Source of the DNA: Anodontia alba | Lineage: Eukaryota; Mollusca; Bivalvia; Lucinida; Lucinidae | Assembly: GCA_964016985.1 (NCBI GenBank) | Contig: OZ024826.1 | Span: 1,789,552 to 1,853,551 of the forward strand | Length of the DNA: 64,000 nt | Reading direction: 5' to 3' | Shown here: piece after piece, positions 12,257-25,621 of the stretch | How positions within the stretch are numbered: position 1 is the stretch's first letter | Layout of the letters: the number at the start of each line of letters is the position of its first letter | The notes under the pieces: model-generated | What the model was told of the DNA's origin: nothing | What the model saw: the letters and a program-made list of their open reading frames with translations, nothing else | Database searches by the model: none | Program-made: the position numbers and the translations under genes

Positions 12257-12450
12257 GTGTCTTCGGGTATATGCGGACAGCGAAGGCCCAGATCAGCCTG
12301 CGCATCCGCGCAGGCTGATCAGGGCCTTCGCTTTCCGCTAACAGAATCAATGCAAACTATAAAATGTATAAACGGAGAGAAATTCCCGGATAAGACTTTG
12401 CGCATGCGCGGAATGAATCAGAATTCGTGCACATTTAGGCTCGCATAAAC
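12257..12450. repeat. GC-core hairpin repeat with near-perfect stem
   Basis: AGCGAAGGCCCAGATCAGCC-TGCGCATCCGCGCA-GGCTGATCAGGGCCTTCGCT, then a second arm GACTTTGCGCATGCGCGGAATG. Ends about 130 nt before the TM exon. Confidence 0.75.
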
Positions 12451-12588
12451 ACACACTTTTGCTTTGCACGGCCCATTTTATCAATAGATAGGATAGATGT
12501 GGCGCAGTATTTTCAGGACATTTTTGTTCTCACACCAGAAAAGGACTCTGAGCTGTGTGGCGTCCTCAGATTGTATGTTCTGTTTCAG

Positions 12589-12696
12589 TGACAACGAAAG
12601 TCCAATGTTACTGTCCACAGCAGCTGTGGCTGGAATCTCCATAGGCAGCGTACTTATTACTTCCTTACTGCTGGTCCTTATCTACAAACTATGTTG
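12589..12696 (+). CDS. Membrane-protein exon with transmembrane helix
   Basis: Acceptor CTGTTTCAG (ends 12588), donor TTGGTATGT (GT at 12697). The exon encodes [20 protein letters not shown] followed by [15 protein letters not shown]. This is a ~24-residue hydrophobic helix with a small-residue N-terminal half and a following Lys and Cys, which fits a type I orientation with the cytoplasm downstream. Entry phase is 2 and exit phase is 2. The upstream donor exon was not found in the window. Confidence 0.72.
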
Positions 12697-15600
12697 GTAT
12701 GTACCCAGTGGAATACACACAATGTAAAATAAATGCATTACGAAAACACGCTTATTCAAAATTACTGAAAATTTTACCACCAAAAAGTGAAAATATTTAG
12801 ATTAAAAAAAAAACAAACTGATATTTTCCCTATTCCTGCTCAAAACATAGATTGTAAGTACTCGTTAGAACCTCCTCGACAAGGCGGTTCTAACGAGTAC
12901 CCACAATCTATGTTTTTGAGCAGAAATAAGAAAAATGATATTTAGCCCTGTAAACCCCAGCTTTACTATATAAAAGTGGGGTTTAAGGGGGTCAAATTTA
13001 TAAAGGCATGTTTTCGTGATGGAAAACAACTCTAATATGGACCTGAATTAGGCATACAAATATAGCACCAATAGGGCGGTACATGTATATTTAAATAGCG
13101 TTCGCCTGCTGATCTAGCGGTCATAGGTTCGAATACTGCTCTGTGTACAATTATTTTCATGATCGTACGGTTGGCTTGTACGGAGCCTTAAGCATGTTAT
13201 CATGTTGACTACAATTGATGGCAGGTTAAAATATCCAAACAACAGCACACCAACTTGATATGAAGCAAACATTTCGATACATTATTTTCGCCTTTGCACA
13301 ATATTATAATAGAATTGTGATTTGTGAGTCCGATGCGCAGGCTTTTTTGGATCATCTCTGGGCGCACACGTCAGGTGGCACGATTTCTCATGTTTTACAT
13401 CATATAAAATCATAGTGAATTTGCAGCAGATGTCGTCAAATGCTCAAGGGTGTGGGGGTAGGGGTGGGGGACGGGGCATAAAACTGCGATAAACTGCTGA
13501 CACTTGTGTTTGTTTATTTGTCTGTCCTTTTGATTGATATACAGTTTAAGCTTTAGCCATAGGTATGCTAAATTATCGTATGAACATAAAAGAGATTTTT
13601 CTTTTAAGAATGATTAATAGCAATGAATAACGCTTGCATTAAACGTTGGATAATTTTTCTCAACACAGATGAGCCAGTGCACAAATAAACCTCGAAAAAG
13701 ACTTATGCGACCAGCGAAGACTCAGATCAGACTGCGCATCCGCGCAGTCTGATCTGAGTCTTTGCTGATCTCATGTGCCTTCTACAGCCGCTAAGCTATC
13801 CAAAGAGGTATAACTGAGAGTCTCTGCCGTACTTGGTGGATTTACAGGCTAATCTGAGTCGTTATTGGTCAAATAGGTCTTATTGTAGGTTTGGTCGTGC
13901 GCTGACTCGTATTATTTTCATTATGAACATTTTCAGACCTACAAACCAAGCCAGATGCGTATGCAAACACTGTAGATCCAGATGAGACGACTCACTATGA
14001 TCTACACTGCTTGTATTTGTTTATTTATTTATTTTTGTTTCTGTTTTAGCTTTTTGAATGATACAGATCAACAGATCTTAGAATTTTCATGTCCTCTTCA
14101 CCACTTCGAAAGCACTCAAAATTGCCCGCCTTGTCACATCGCAAAAACTCCTCTTATTCAGCAAAGCAAACTGGAATGACCGACCGACTCTTTGTAGCAC
14201 TCCACACAGCCAAATAATTCCCTGCAGAATATTTTACTATCTGGAAACCTTCTCCTCCAGGAATCCTCCGAGGCCTGAAATAAACAGGTCAATGCAGTCT
14301 TGTTTACCTTACACTGTATACAACATCTACTCCTTGCACCCTTTTTTAGATTTTTTTTTTTCAGGATACCAAACCAGTTAGACGTCAATAGTAATATGGT
14401 TCCAGTCGCACTCTTCTTGTTGCTGCGCTGTCAGAGTGAAGTGTAAAGAGTGTCATCTGTAAAACTTGGACTGTGACATTTCCAAACAGTACAGACCCAG
14501 ATCAGACGCCACAGAACACGGCGCCTAATCAGGTTCTGCACTGTTTGCTTAAACTACAGGAAGTTAAGGGTTAAATGATTCAGTCTTATATCCCCGTTCA
14601 GAACTATTTTAGCAGCCTACACTCTGGAACAATCGACCCACCAGTGCTGTCAGTGCTTTGATTTTTATTTCTCCACGCATATTTTATAAGTACTAATTAG
14701 AAGCACCTCGCACCAGTACTTTTGGGTTTAGAAAATCGTCTTTTCTGAAGCTTTGTAGTCCCTTAATCTTTCAACATCTGTTAATATGCTGCAGGAAATA
14801 GACATACGGATTTATTTATTTATTTATTTATTTTTCTCTTTAAAGTGTAAAATGGTCTTCAGAATATATCAATTTATCTTTTTTTTTTTCTCTCTTTACA
14901 GTGTAAAACGGTCTTCAGAGCATATCAATTCATCTTTTTTCTCTTTACAGTGTAAAACGTTCTTCAGTAAATATCAGTATATCTTTACGAAGAGAAGAAA
15001 AAGAAAACAGAATTTCTACAACTAGTATTAAGAAGACCGTATCAGGTACGTATATCTTAGAGATATTTTCCATGATATTTTATTATGAAACAGCTTCTTG
15101 GAGTTGTCCTCTCCAAGAAGTATCCAAGACATGCTACTACCTTTTCTTAAAAATTTTCATCACAAAAACATGCCTGTATAATTTTGATCCACCTAAACCC
15201 CACTTTTATATAGTAAAACTAGGGTTTATAGGGGTATACATTATTTTTCTTATTTAGCTAAAAACATAGATTGTATTGTGGGTATTCGCTAGAACCGCCT
15301 GGCAGAGGCGGTTCTAACGAATACCCACAATCTATGTTTTGAGCAGAAATATGAAAAATATAAGAATTTTTATCTGAAAAATTTTCCTTTTTTGATGATA
15401 AAATTTTCAGTATATTTGAATAGGCGTGTATTCGTAATGATTTGCTTTCAAAACATAATACTATTGGCGTAAAGTACAATGAGCTCTCATTATCTCAAAC
15501 TCCAAGGCATCAGAAATTTGTTTTAAGAGAACAGTATTTTGAAATAAAAAAAGCTGAAGTGTAAAGAATAGAAACATGAAAAATATCAGAATTTTTCATC

Positions 15601-15842
15601 TGAAAATTTTCATTTTTTGGTGGTAAAATTTTCAGTATATTTGAATAGGCATGTTTTCGTAATGGAGTTAACAAAGCTTAAGACAATGAGAGTTCATTTG
15701 TATATTATTAAAAGCATTAGCAACATGGGATTAAAAGTAAATTGAGACAGCGTATATGAGTTGGGGTTTGCATTCCTGTTTGCCAGTCACCTTATACAAA
15801 GCGTCTACAACATCGGTAAGAATTTGCTCCCTCTAAGAGCAA

Positions 15843-15874
<32 letters not shown>

Positions 15875-18800
15875 GTTTTGTTTAGATCAATGTTTCAGAA
15901 AGGGACAAACACTATTGACTAAGTTACAACCTTTGACAGAGATACCTCATAATGAGCCGTTTTATCTGAATCTACACTGTTTGCCATTCTCTTCTTGATA
16001 TAAAACTGCCACCCTTTTGGCAGTAATGGATGTGTAAAAATGCAGAGATGGAAGAGTCCATTTCAGAAACGTAGAGTTGAAAGACTTATGATGGTCATTG
16101 AGCACTCTATTTTGTTCCTTCGCAATTCTGTAATTTACACATTTACTCCTAAGTTCCTGACGAGTACTATTCTATATTTGAATATGAAGATGTCCAGTGT
16201 TGCAAATAAGACTGTCCGTACAAACTGTAAGTCGAAAACAGATTGGCAAACAGTGTAGGTCCTATAAAGAGCTCGTAAGGAACCATCTCATCTGGATCTT
16301 CACCGTTTGAATCGTTATCTGTTCTGGACTACAGGAATGAAATGGTTAATTGTGTTTAACTGTGACTTTTCAATGATAAGATAGAGAACCCTACGTGGAC
16401 CGCATACATGTAGTGAATCCTCGTTTCAACGAAAGCGTTTGTTCCAACAGACGTTGCCATTAAAATGAATTTGCTGTTGTACAGAATACTTAATCAGCAG
16501 ATTAATATATAACAAGGTTATTGTTTTGTTCTTATATCATCATAGAAGATCTGTTTTGAATATTTGATAGAATTGCCCCCCGGAGGCGATTCTAACAAAT
16601 ATCGAAAACACATGTTTCGTTATAATATTCAATACAATATTCTTGCATAGTTTGTGACTAATTGTTACCTCTAAAGCGAAGGTCTTTTGGCAGTTAAATT
16701 GTCATTTTAACGAATTTTGTCGTTGTATCGAGGGTCGGTTTAAAGAGAATTGTCAGTATCTGCAGTGATGAGGTGCATCAGAATCAAAAGCGAGAATTCG
16801 ATCAGCTGAACTAGTTTAAGCCCTCCTGCTACCACCCACCCACCACCACACCAAGTAGTGCTCCAAGGCACGTAAATTGTAGTGTTTTGTTTATATGTTA
16901 GATATTGCAACTGTACCGTAGGGTGTTGTCATTGTTTGTTCCTCGTCCTTTCTTTTTTCGGTTGGTCGGGAAGACTTCGTGTGCTTCGTGATTGTGACCA
17001 TGCTTGGGCATCACAATAACATGCCTTTATAATTTTGACCCCCTTAAACCCCACTTTTATATAGTAAAACTGGGGTTTACAGGGGGATACATTATTTTTC
17101 GTATTTCTACACAAAACATAGAGTGTGTTTACTCGTTATAACCGCCTCGACAAGCTTTTCAGCTTTTTGGAGGTGAAATTTTCTATATATTTGAATAGTG
17201 TTTTCATAATGAACTCCATTTATATCTTGCTTCTTCAAGCGTGATAGTTCTTGCTTGCATTTACCTCATTTTCAAGGGAAAAATTTGGTTTTCTCGGACT
17301 GCAAAAGTATTTCCTATACTTGTAGCCTGCATTTCTTAAAAGACTTTTATAATAGAAAAGCAAATTATTGCTTGAAAACATTGTTTCCCTTTTGAAAAAT
17401 GTGCCGACAACATCCAAATATGCACCCGTTCACCTTCCCTAACAATGACACATGTTATCGCCTTTTAGAGACGCAAGTGAGAAAGCATACATTCAGATAT
17501 AAGATCACAACGAATTCTTAACTCACCCTGCGCATGCACCCGCAGTCCAGCAGAATCTTTATTGTCTGCATAATGAATCCCAGCAAACACACAACGTCGC
17601 AACAACGTCGCTGCAACGTCACGACGTTGCAGCGACGTTGTAACGACGTTGTTAAAATGTTTTGTGTTAGCTTGGATCATTGTATCCCTTACTTGGCTAT
17701 CAAAATTGCGCCTAGTGAAGGTTCTGATCAGAGTGTGGCAATGTGCCGGCTGATCTGAATCTTCGCTGGGCCCTCATGTCCGAAGGGACGTTTTCTCACG
17801 TTGCAGCTCTATACATGACATCATTATATAAATCAATATTAAAAGTGAGCATTGTTTTAATTCTCCCAGGCGATTACAGCTGTACTAATACTTACAGACC
17901 CAAAAAAGAAATGAACCTCTTCTGAACTTCAAATGAAACTAAGAATAATACCTTGTTTTTATGTTGCAATAAAAAGTATCTATACGTATTAGACCACATT
18001 TGTTTTATTTTTTCGTCGAATTTGATCATGAAATAATTTTACGGTCTTTTTCTACCTTTCGCTGATTCAAGAAGGGCAGCTGTCAATTTCTGGTAAAAGA
18101 ATTTGCTCTTAAAGGACTGAGCCTCCGCTAACAGGACTAAGTGTGCTCAGAAAAAAAATATATATGGTCAGGTAAGCTGAGCGGCTGTACATGACCTTAC
18201 TAGTGTTGACTAGGTTGTCAAACTCAAACCTAAAACCAAAAGACAACAAATTCTGAGGAAAACAATTGTCTATACCCCCAATAGTTGATTTACATTCACA
18301 TGTTACACACTAGAGCAAGGAAAACGTTTTTGCTGCGTTTGCCATTTAGTAACGTTGCGCTTCTTTTTTAGTCGATATACTTTGTGGTGAGGACAATAAG
18401 GCGCAAGTTACATGAAAAATGTGCATAGTCAAAACACAGTTATGTATAAAACAGGTGTGTTGATAAGATACGTATTGACTGATACAAAACGTGACGCCAC
18501 GGTAAGTGCATGCCGTATTTGACCTAATTACCTCACCGTGCTCTGTTTGTTTTGTTTTTTTGTTTTGTTTTTTTTTTTTTGTTGTTTTTTTTTTTTGTTT
18601 TTTTTTTGTTTTTTTTTTCAAAATCACTACAAAAACTTGTAGTAAAATCTACCTAATAAGAAAAATAAGCAAAGGAGCGCATGGGAGCGCATCTTATGTT
18701 GCTTATGCAATATATATTTTTTCTAAAAGTATTTAAAAGTATTATGCTGTTGGTACACATTTGAATTGCCTCGACACATGTCGATGTGTCGAGGCAATTC

Positions 18801-21800
18801 AAATGTTGAGGTATAATGCTTTATAAAAAAGCAGATAGATGTACAAATAGAAGACTTCGAAACTGCTTGACAGAGCCTCTTTGGGTATGCGCGGTAATTA
18901 GACCGAATATGGTAAGTCATTTGTACCAAGCGCAATTTATGATAATTTTTATTTTCATATTCCTCAGCAAGGTATCCTCCTGGATGCGGTTTGATGTGTT
19001 TTACAACATATAATTTAACAGATAAATCCGCATCACGAAAACATACCTATACAATTTTGACCCCATTAATCCCCACTTTTATATAGTAAAACTTGGGTTT
19101 ACAGGGGTATACATTACTTTTGTTATTTCTGCTCAAAACATAGATTGTGGGTACTCGTTAGTACCGCCTCGTTGAGGCGGTTACAACGAGTACCCACAAT
19201 CTATGTTTTGAGCAGAAATATAAAAAATATCAGAATTTTTTATCTGAAAAATTGCCATTTTTTGGTGGTAAAATTTCCAGTGTATTTGAATAGGCGTGTT
19301 TTCGTAATGGAAAGATTTGGCACATTTCTAGTACTTACAGACCATTGAATATAACCATTTAACTTCATTAAGAAATAAAAAAGAATCTTGTTACCGTGTC
19401 ACTTTTCTAGAGTATAATCGGTAACATAATATCATATTTTGTGGCAAGGCTGCAACCAGGATTTAGAGATACGCTGGAGATATACCAGTTGAGCTGTTAT
19501 ATGTAGATACTCAGGTGGCACTACGGTAGTTGATTGGCCTCGTATTGAAAGGATAAAAACGCAGTCTAAACTACAGTTCTTCCTTTCAAGATTAACTCCC
19601 AAGCCTTGGTGTCATATTTTATCACTCCTTATTATCAACTTGTTGAAATTTATGTACGAATACCTTGAATAGCCAGTCTTTGATATTAAAGTTTCTGGCA
19701 TCAAGCCAAGATGAGTTGCTGCTATCAAAGAGGTGAAGCAAGCAATAGGCAATAGATTGCAGAGAAATTTCCGGCCAACAGACCTCATGGGCCTTTTGAC
19801 GGAAATACTTGATAAAACTAGGTATATAACAGAACTTCCCTATACCATTACATTTTAAAATGACCCATACTTTTTAGAAGATATTTTTACCGCTGCAGGC
19901 CTGCCAGAATTAATCCTGAGGTCGTGGGTTGAGGCAAGCCGTAGGCAGTAATCGTCTTTATTTCTTGACTAAATTAATAATTATAACGCATGAAAATAAT
20001 ATTAATATTCTAGGCTCAGTTGTTTAAAGCATCGTTAGCCTAACGAGCTCGTTAGTGATCAAAATGTTAACTGTTCTAGTAAGTACAATATCTAACTCAC
20101 TGGTATTTTTGCTGAAAACAAATGTGATTAGCTTTTTCATTTGCAAAAGCTACTCACATTTTTTTTTTTTTTTCAACAAAATTTTTAGCGTGTATGCCAT
20201 AATTAATGATCAACGTTTTAACGATACGTTCGGTACCTCAGCTGGATGCGCCGTCCGACTGGAGACCAGGAGGTCGCGGGTTCAACCCCAGCCGAGGTCG
20301 GCAACATTCTTTCGTGGAGATTGATCATGAATTATTTCCTACAGTCATTCTCTCCCTTCCGCTGATTCAAGAAGGGCAATTGTCAGTTTCTGTCGAAAGA
20401 ATGTGCACAATACTGGTTAACCGCTTAGAGGACTAAACCTGTCCAGTAAACGTGTGGTTAGGTAAACTAACCGCGCTCGACATGACCCCATTGGGTTGAC
20501 TGGGCCGTAAAAACTCAACACAAACAAACTAACGACATCGTTAGCTTTGAACAGCTTGTCCCTGATATCCAACTTCTAGTTAGTCTAGTTCCTTTCCTAC
20601 GATTATTTCCAGACTGTCCGTCTTCGTGTGCTTAGTCTTCCTGTTTATGTCATTGCTAGGCTATCGCATGTAATTGTGGCTCTAGCTTAATATGTCCTTT
20701 ATTATATGTTTACTTTTTTGTTCTTGCGCGTGCACATCACGAAAACACGCCTATATAATTTTGACCCCCTTAAACCCCACTTTTATACAGTAAAACTGGG
20801 ATTTACAGGGGTATACAATATTTTTCTTATTTCTGCTCAAAACATAGATTGTGGGTACTCGTTAGAACCGCCTCACTGACTACTGAGGCGGTTCTAACGA
20901 GTACCCACAATCTATGTTTTGAGCAGAAATATGAAAAATATAAAAGTTTTTTTATCTCAAAAATGTTCAGTTTTTTTGGGTGAAATTTTCTATATATTTG
21001 ATATAGGCGTGTTTTCGTAATGAGTTAGATAATGGTCAAAATATGTGAGTGCAGTGATAAAAGGTATAGATATTTCATTTAGAACGTCATTGTGTTATAA
21101 TTTATCACCGATACTGCTGAATCTAGATAACCTGCCTTTGCAAACAGTGTAGATCCAGTTCTGTTGGCTTCTGAAGAGGCCAACTGATATTGAGCTACAC
21201 TGTTTGGTAAGTATTAGAATTTATATTAACAACCTGGATCGATTAATCTGATTGGCTGAAAATTAGAAGTGGGCTTTGAATCTTGATTTATCCAGCATGA
21301 CAAGAGTTAATAGAAAATTATCTCTACAGACCCGCCGTATATTCTACCTACGTCAGAGTTGAAAGACCAGTTCACGACAATCAGTGATGGTGGAACTACA
21401 GGTCACGAGTTTGTTAACCGGTTTTCAGAGCCAATACCGCCTCTTCATAGCGACACCGGTATGTCAGAGGTCATATGTAAGCCAGGGCACAGTATTTCCT
21501 ATAAGATCACATATTCACTAAGCGACGACAGACCAGCCTGTGCATTCGCGCATGCTGCTAAGAGTTGTCGCTGTCCACCTGAAGACGCTTTGTATCCTTG
21601 GCTAACCACAGAGTGCCCTGCGAAAACTCTGATCAGACTGCGCTGATGAGCAGGCAAATCTGAGTCTTTGCGTGGCGCACATGCAGTTTATAGGAATTGC
21701 TGTGCCTGAGCTCATTTCTTTTCATCTTTGTAGTTGTAAATTCGCTTCTCAGGGTTCCGATAACATCATGACGAAGCCCATTGCAGAGTATCAGAAATAT

Positions 21801-24800
21801 TCGAGCCAAAATCAGGCCACGAGTTTATAAAACCTTTTTCGTGCTCAACTCAGCTGAGCATGAAATTTGCTTTGCTAATAAATATGAAAATAGTTGGAAT
21901 TTTCATATTTATCAGAAGAGAAATGTTTATGCTCAGCTATGTTTATAAAGAAAAAAAAATGAAGTTGTTAGTAATTTGACATTTATTAGCACGACAAATT
22001 TCATGCTCAGCTGAGTTGAGCCCGAAAAAGTTTTATAACCTCGGAATCAGAATATAAGCTTTCACTATTAGCTTGTTCAAAGGTACATATTTTGTCATTT
22101 CTGCACGAACAAGGGTAACGACTTGGGTGACTTCCGATGTGTTTTCATGCATACCAAACCCAATCTAACAATTGGTCTACTCAAAAAGTGGACACTTCCT
22201 TTCAGAGTAAACACATTTTCAAAAGGGAGTCAAGAACAATTTGACATTTGCTTTCCCCGTACCTCCACCGCCTACCCACCCCATTAGTGATAGTGTATCC
22301 GTTCTCTTTAAAGCCATTAAGTTATATGCTTTACCTGAACAAACTCTGTAACGCTCTGAAAAGCCTTCAAATGTGTACAATGTGATGCTGAACTGAACAA
22401 TTTGCATATAGCTGAGGATGGGTTTTAGCCCCTCCAGTAGTTTGCCAACTAACCGTTCTAACTCTCTGTGCCAAATTTCAGACGACACTTTTCGTCTGCT
22501 TTTCTTTTTCTAACAAACAATCGCTTGAAAAGAAGTTTATATGTAAATTGAAAGACTGACTGTCAAACAGCATAGGTCCAAATGAGATGGCTCATTATGA
22601 GCCGTCTCATCTGGATCTATGCAAAACCTTAATAATCGCCTGTGGCAGTGAAAGAGCTAAGGCGGCTTCTCTGATGCAGTTTTCTTTGTGTGTCGTCGAG
22701 AGTTTCATGACTAGCGTTTGTTTTGTCCTTATTTGTTCCTCGTTTCTTCTTCGTCTGGTGGCTCCGAAAAGTCGTGCAGCGGCTACGTGATTGTGCATTT
22801 CCTGGTTATCTTCACTTATATGCTTTTTTTGTCATTATTGGGTTCAATCTCAATCATTATTTGTATAAGTAGTTTAAATACATAGTTTAACCCATTTATG
22901 CCTGGCGTTCTATAAAAGAGACACTGGCAAACAGTGTAGAACCAGATCAGACGCCGCAGAACGCGGCGTCTGTTCTGGGTCTACACTGTTTTCATTAGAT
23001 GCAAGAATGTCTATAAAACATGATTATAATAAAAACTAACCAGACATCCCTTATATTGGAAATGGACCGGTCCAAAGAGTAAAGGTAGAAGAGTCCATTC
23101 GGCATAAACCGGTAAAATGCCTCTAAACCGGCTGCTGCTCAAAACCAGATATTGTCTTTCGTAGCTTGTCATCTGCCCTCCCGTTTAGTAATTTCAACAA
23201 AAGGTCATTTGGACATGCCAGAGAAAAAAAAACTCCCAAAAAAGATGCCAACTCCAATACAAAAAAAAGGTATAAAACATATATAGCTCTTTAATACATG
23301 ATATAAATGATCCAAATTCAATTTAAGGCTGAATGATTACAAACATCATGTTTACGAAGACATCTTTCTGTTGTCACTGGCTTAGAATACTGCAACATCA
23401 CCATTACGAAAACACGCCTAGTCATATATATAGAAAATTTCACCTCCCAAAACTGAAAAATTTCAGATAAAAAACTCTGATGTTTTTCATATTTCTGCTC
23501 AAAACATAGATTTTGGGTACTCGTTAGAAACGTCTCGGCGAGGCGGTTCTAACGAGTACCCACAATATATATTTTTGAGCAGAATAAGAAAAATAAAGTA
23601 TACCCTTGTAAATCCCAGTTTTACTATATACAAGTGGGGCTTAAGGGGGTCAATATTATATAGGCATGTTTTCGTGATGCGTTATACAAAACAAAATATG
23701 CTTACTCTAATGTCTTTCAGAAGAACTGTCTCGATAAGTCACACTTAGACAACTGCATTACTGAGTGCAGTCTGCATCAACCTGTCGCAAAACATTCTAA
23801 AACAAATTCTAAAAAAAAACTCAATAAGATACTTTTGTCTCTAAAAATAGGCCAGGTAAATGGTCCTGAACGGGGACTTAAGCGTGTTTCATTTAACGTC
23901 CTATAATTTATGCAAACAGTGCAGACCCTGATCAGCCACTGCATTCTGTAGCGTCTGATCTTGGTCTGCATTGTGTGCCGAGGTCCCAGTCAAGGTTTTA
24001 CATATAACCCTCCATCAATGACAAGAATAGCACGACTATAAATAGCCATTACTTGGATTTCGTGCAAACGCGCGGTTTGATTTCATTGGTCAATGCTTAT
24101 CACGTGGACAACAACCTAAAGGAAATATAAGTTCATGTACACTGTGGCTAGTTGTAAACAATCGACCCAAAAACGGTTGACAAGAGATAGAAACTCACAT
24201 ATATAGGACAAAAATCATATGAAGAGTCCAGTGCTTCGAGTTGTACTAATGACAAACAACGATAATGATTACTGTTGTCAATGAAACATTTCTGTCACTT
24301 CGTGGTGGTAACAGTATTTATAAGAGTTACCTCGAATATATTAACATGTTTTTCATACTCCTGATATACGATTCATTTACACGTCCATCAGTTTTGATCA
24401 TTTCTGGTAGCGAAACTCAAACGATATTAAATCCGCGAATAATACGGGAGCATTCCAACTAATTGGCAGTAAACTGATTGGTATTGAAAAGTAAATAAGT
24501 GAACTCATGGATCTGATTGTAGGAACTGATACAATCAGATCCACATCACGCCCCCAACACCAAAAAGGTAAAGACAGACAAATACAATTAAGCAGCCATA
24601 AAATAACCAGATGGCAAGCAGGGTTTGCAACTCTTTCCTAAAAAGGGAGCAACTGTGTTACCCAAACGTAACTGAATATATCTTAAACTTACATAGTTGT
24701 TAAAAAACAAACTTTTCAAGACTACTTTATTTAGTTTAGAGGCAGCTGATTGCTTGGCCATCGTTTAGCCATGTTTTGGCTATAGATGTTCCTGTACGTT

Positions 24801-25561
24801 TTCTCTTTCTCTTGGTGTCGGAAGTAGATTGCGATCTATGATTGTTGCACTTACTGCCATCTAAATAATATTCACTTTAGAATTTGGATATTGTTATTTG
24901 ACGTAAAATTATCTAATAATGAAAATATGAACTAAGTCTACCAATGACACCATTAGGAAGAACAAACAAACCTTGACAGACAGAGCACATGCCACATACC
25001 AAAGACAAGCAGAGTACCAAACTCTCTCTTCCCTAATGAGCTGATAACATTACGAAAACATGCCTATTCAAATATACTGAACATTTTACCACTGAAAATG
25101 AAAATTTTCAGATAAAAAAATTCTGATATTTTTCATATTTCTGCTCAAAACATAGATTGTGGGTACTCGTTAGAACCGCCTCGACGAGGCGGTTCTAACG
25201 AGTACCCACAATCTATGTTTTTGAGCAGAAATAAGTTTTACTATACAAAAGTGGGGTTTAAGGGGTCAAAATTATATAGGCATGTTTTCGTGATGATAAT
25301 GCCAGACAGGATCCACCAAACACATCAAGAAGACATTAAAAGTAAAAAAACATTGATAAACGCAGCGTGCAGTCACCTGGCCATACAAACAACACAGGAA
25401 CCCACGTCACAGAATAGCCAGTAGCTAAAAGCATCAGGGGCGCAAAACTGATCCAACTGGGACCAACCCTCATCCTAGGCTAGAATTCTGTTAGAATTCA
25501 AAATAACCGTTCTGTCCGCACAGAGCTCCCCTTCTCGGACGTCATCTCAATTAGCGAAACA

Positions 25562-25621
<60 letters not shown>

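Noticed and set aside
12497..12588. N-terminal extension of the TM exon (MWRSIFRTFLF...)
   Set aside because: The consensus acceptor CTGTTTCAG at 12588 and the phase-2 entry fit better than an unspliced start.
13090..13145. tRNA-like stretch with GGTTCGAATAC
   Set aside because: Only a B-box-like phrase; no cloverleaf could be drawn.
16929..17114. Possible CRISPR-like array from the regularly repeated PAL sequences
   Set aside because: Copies are kilobases apart, have inverted termini and occur in both orientations, so they are transposons.
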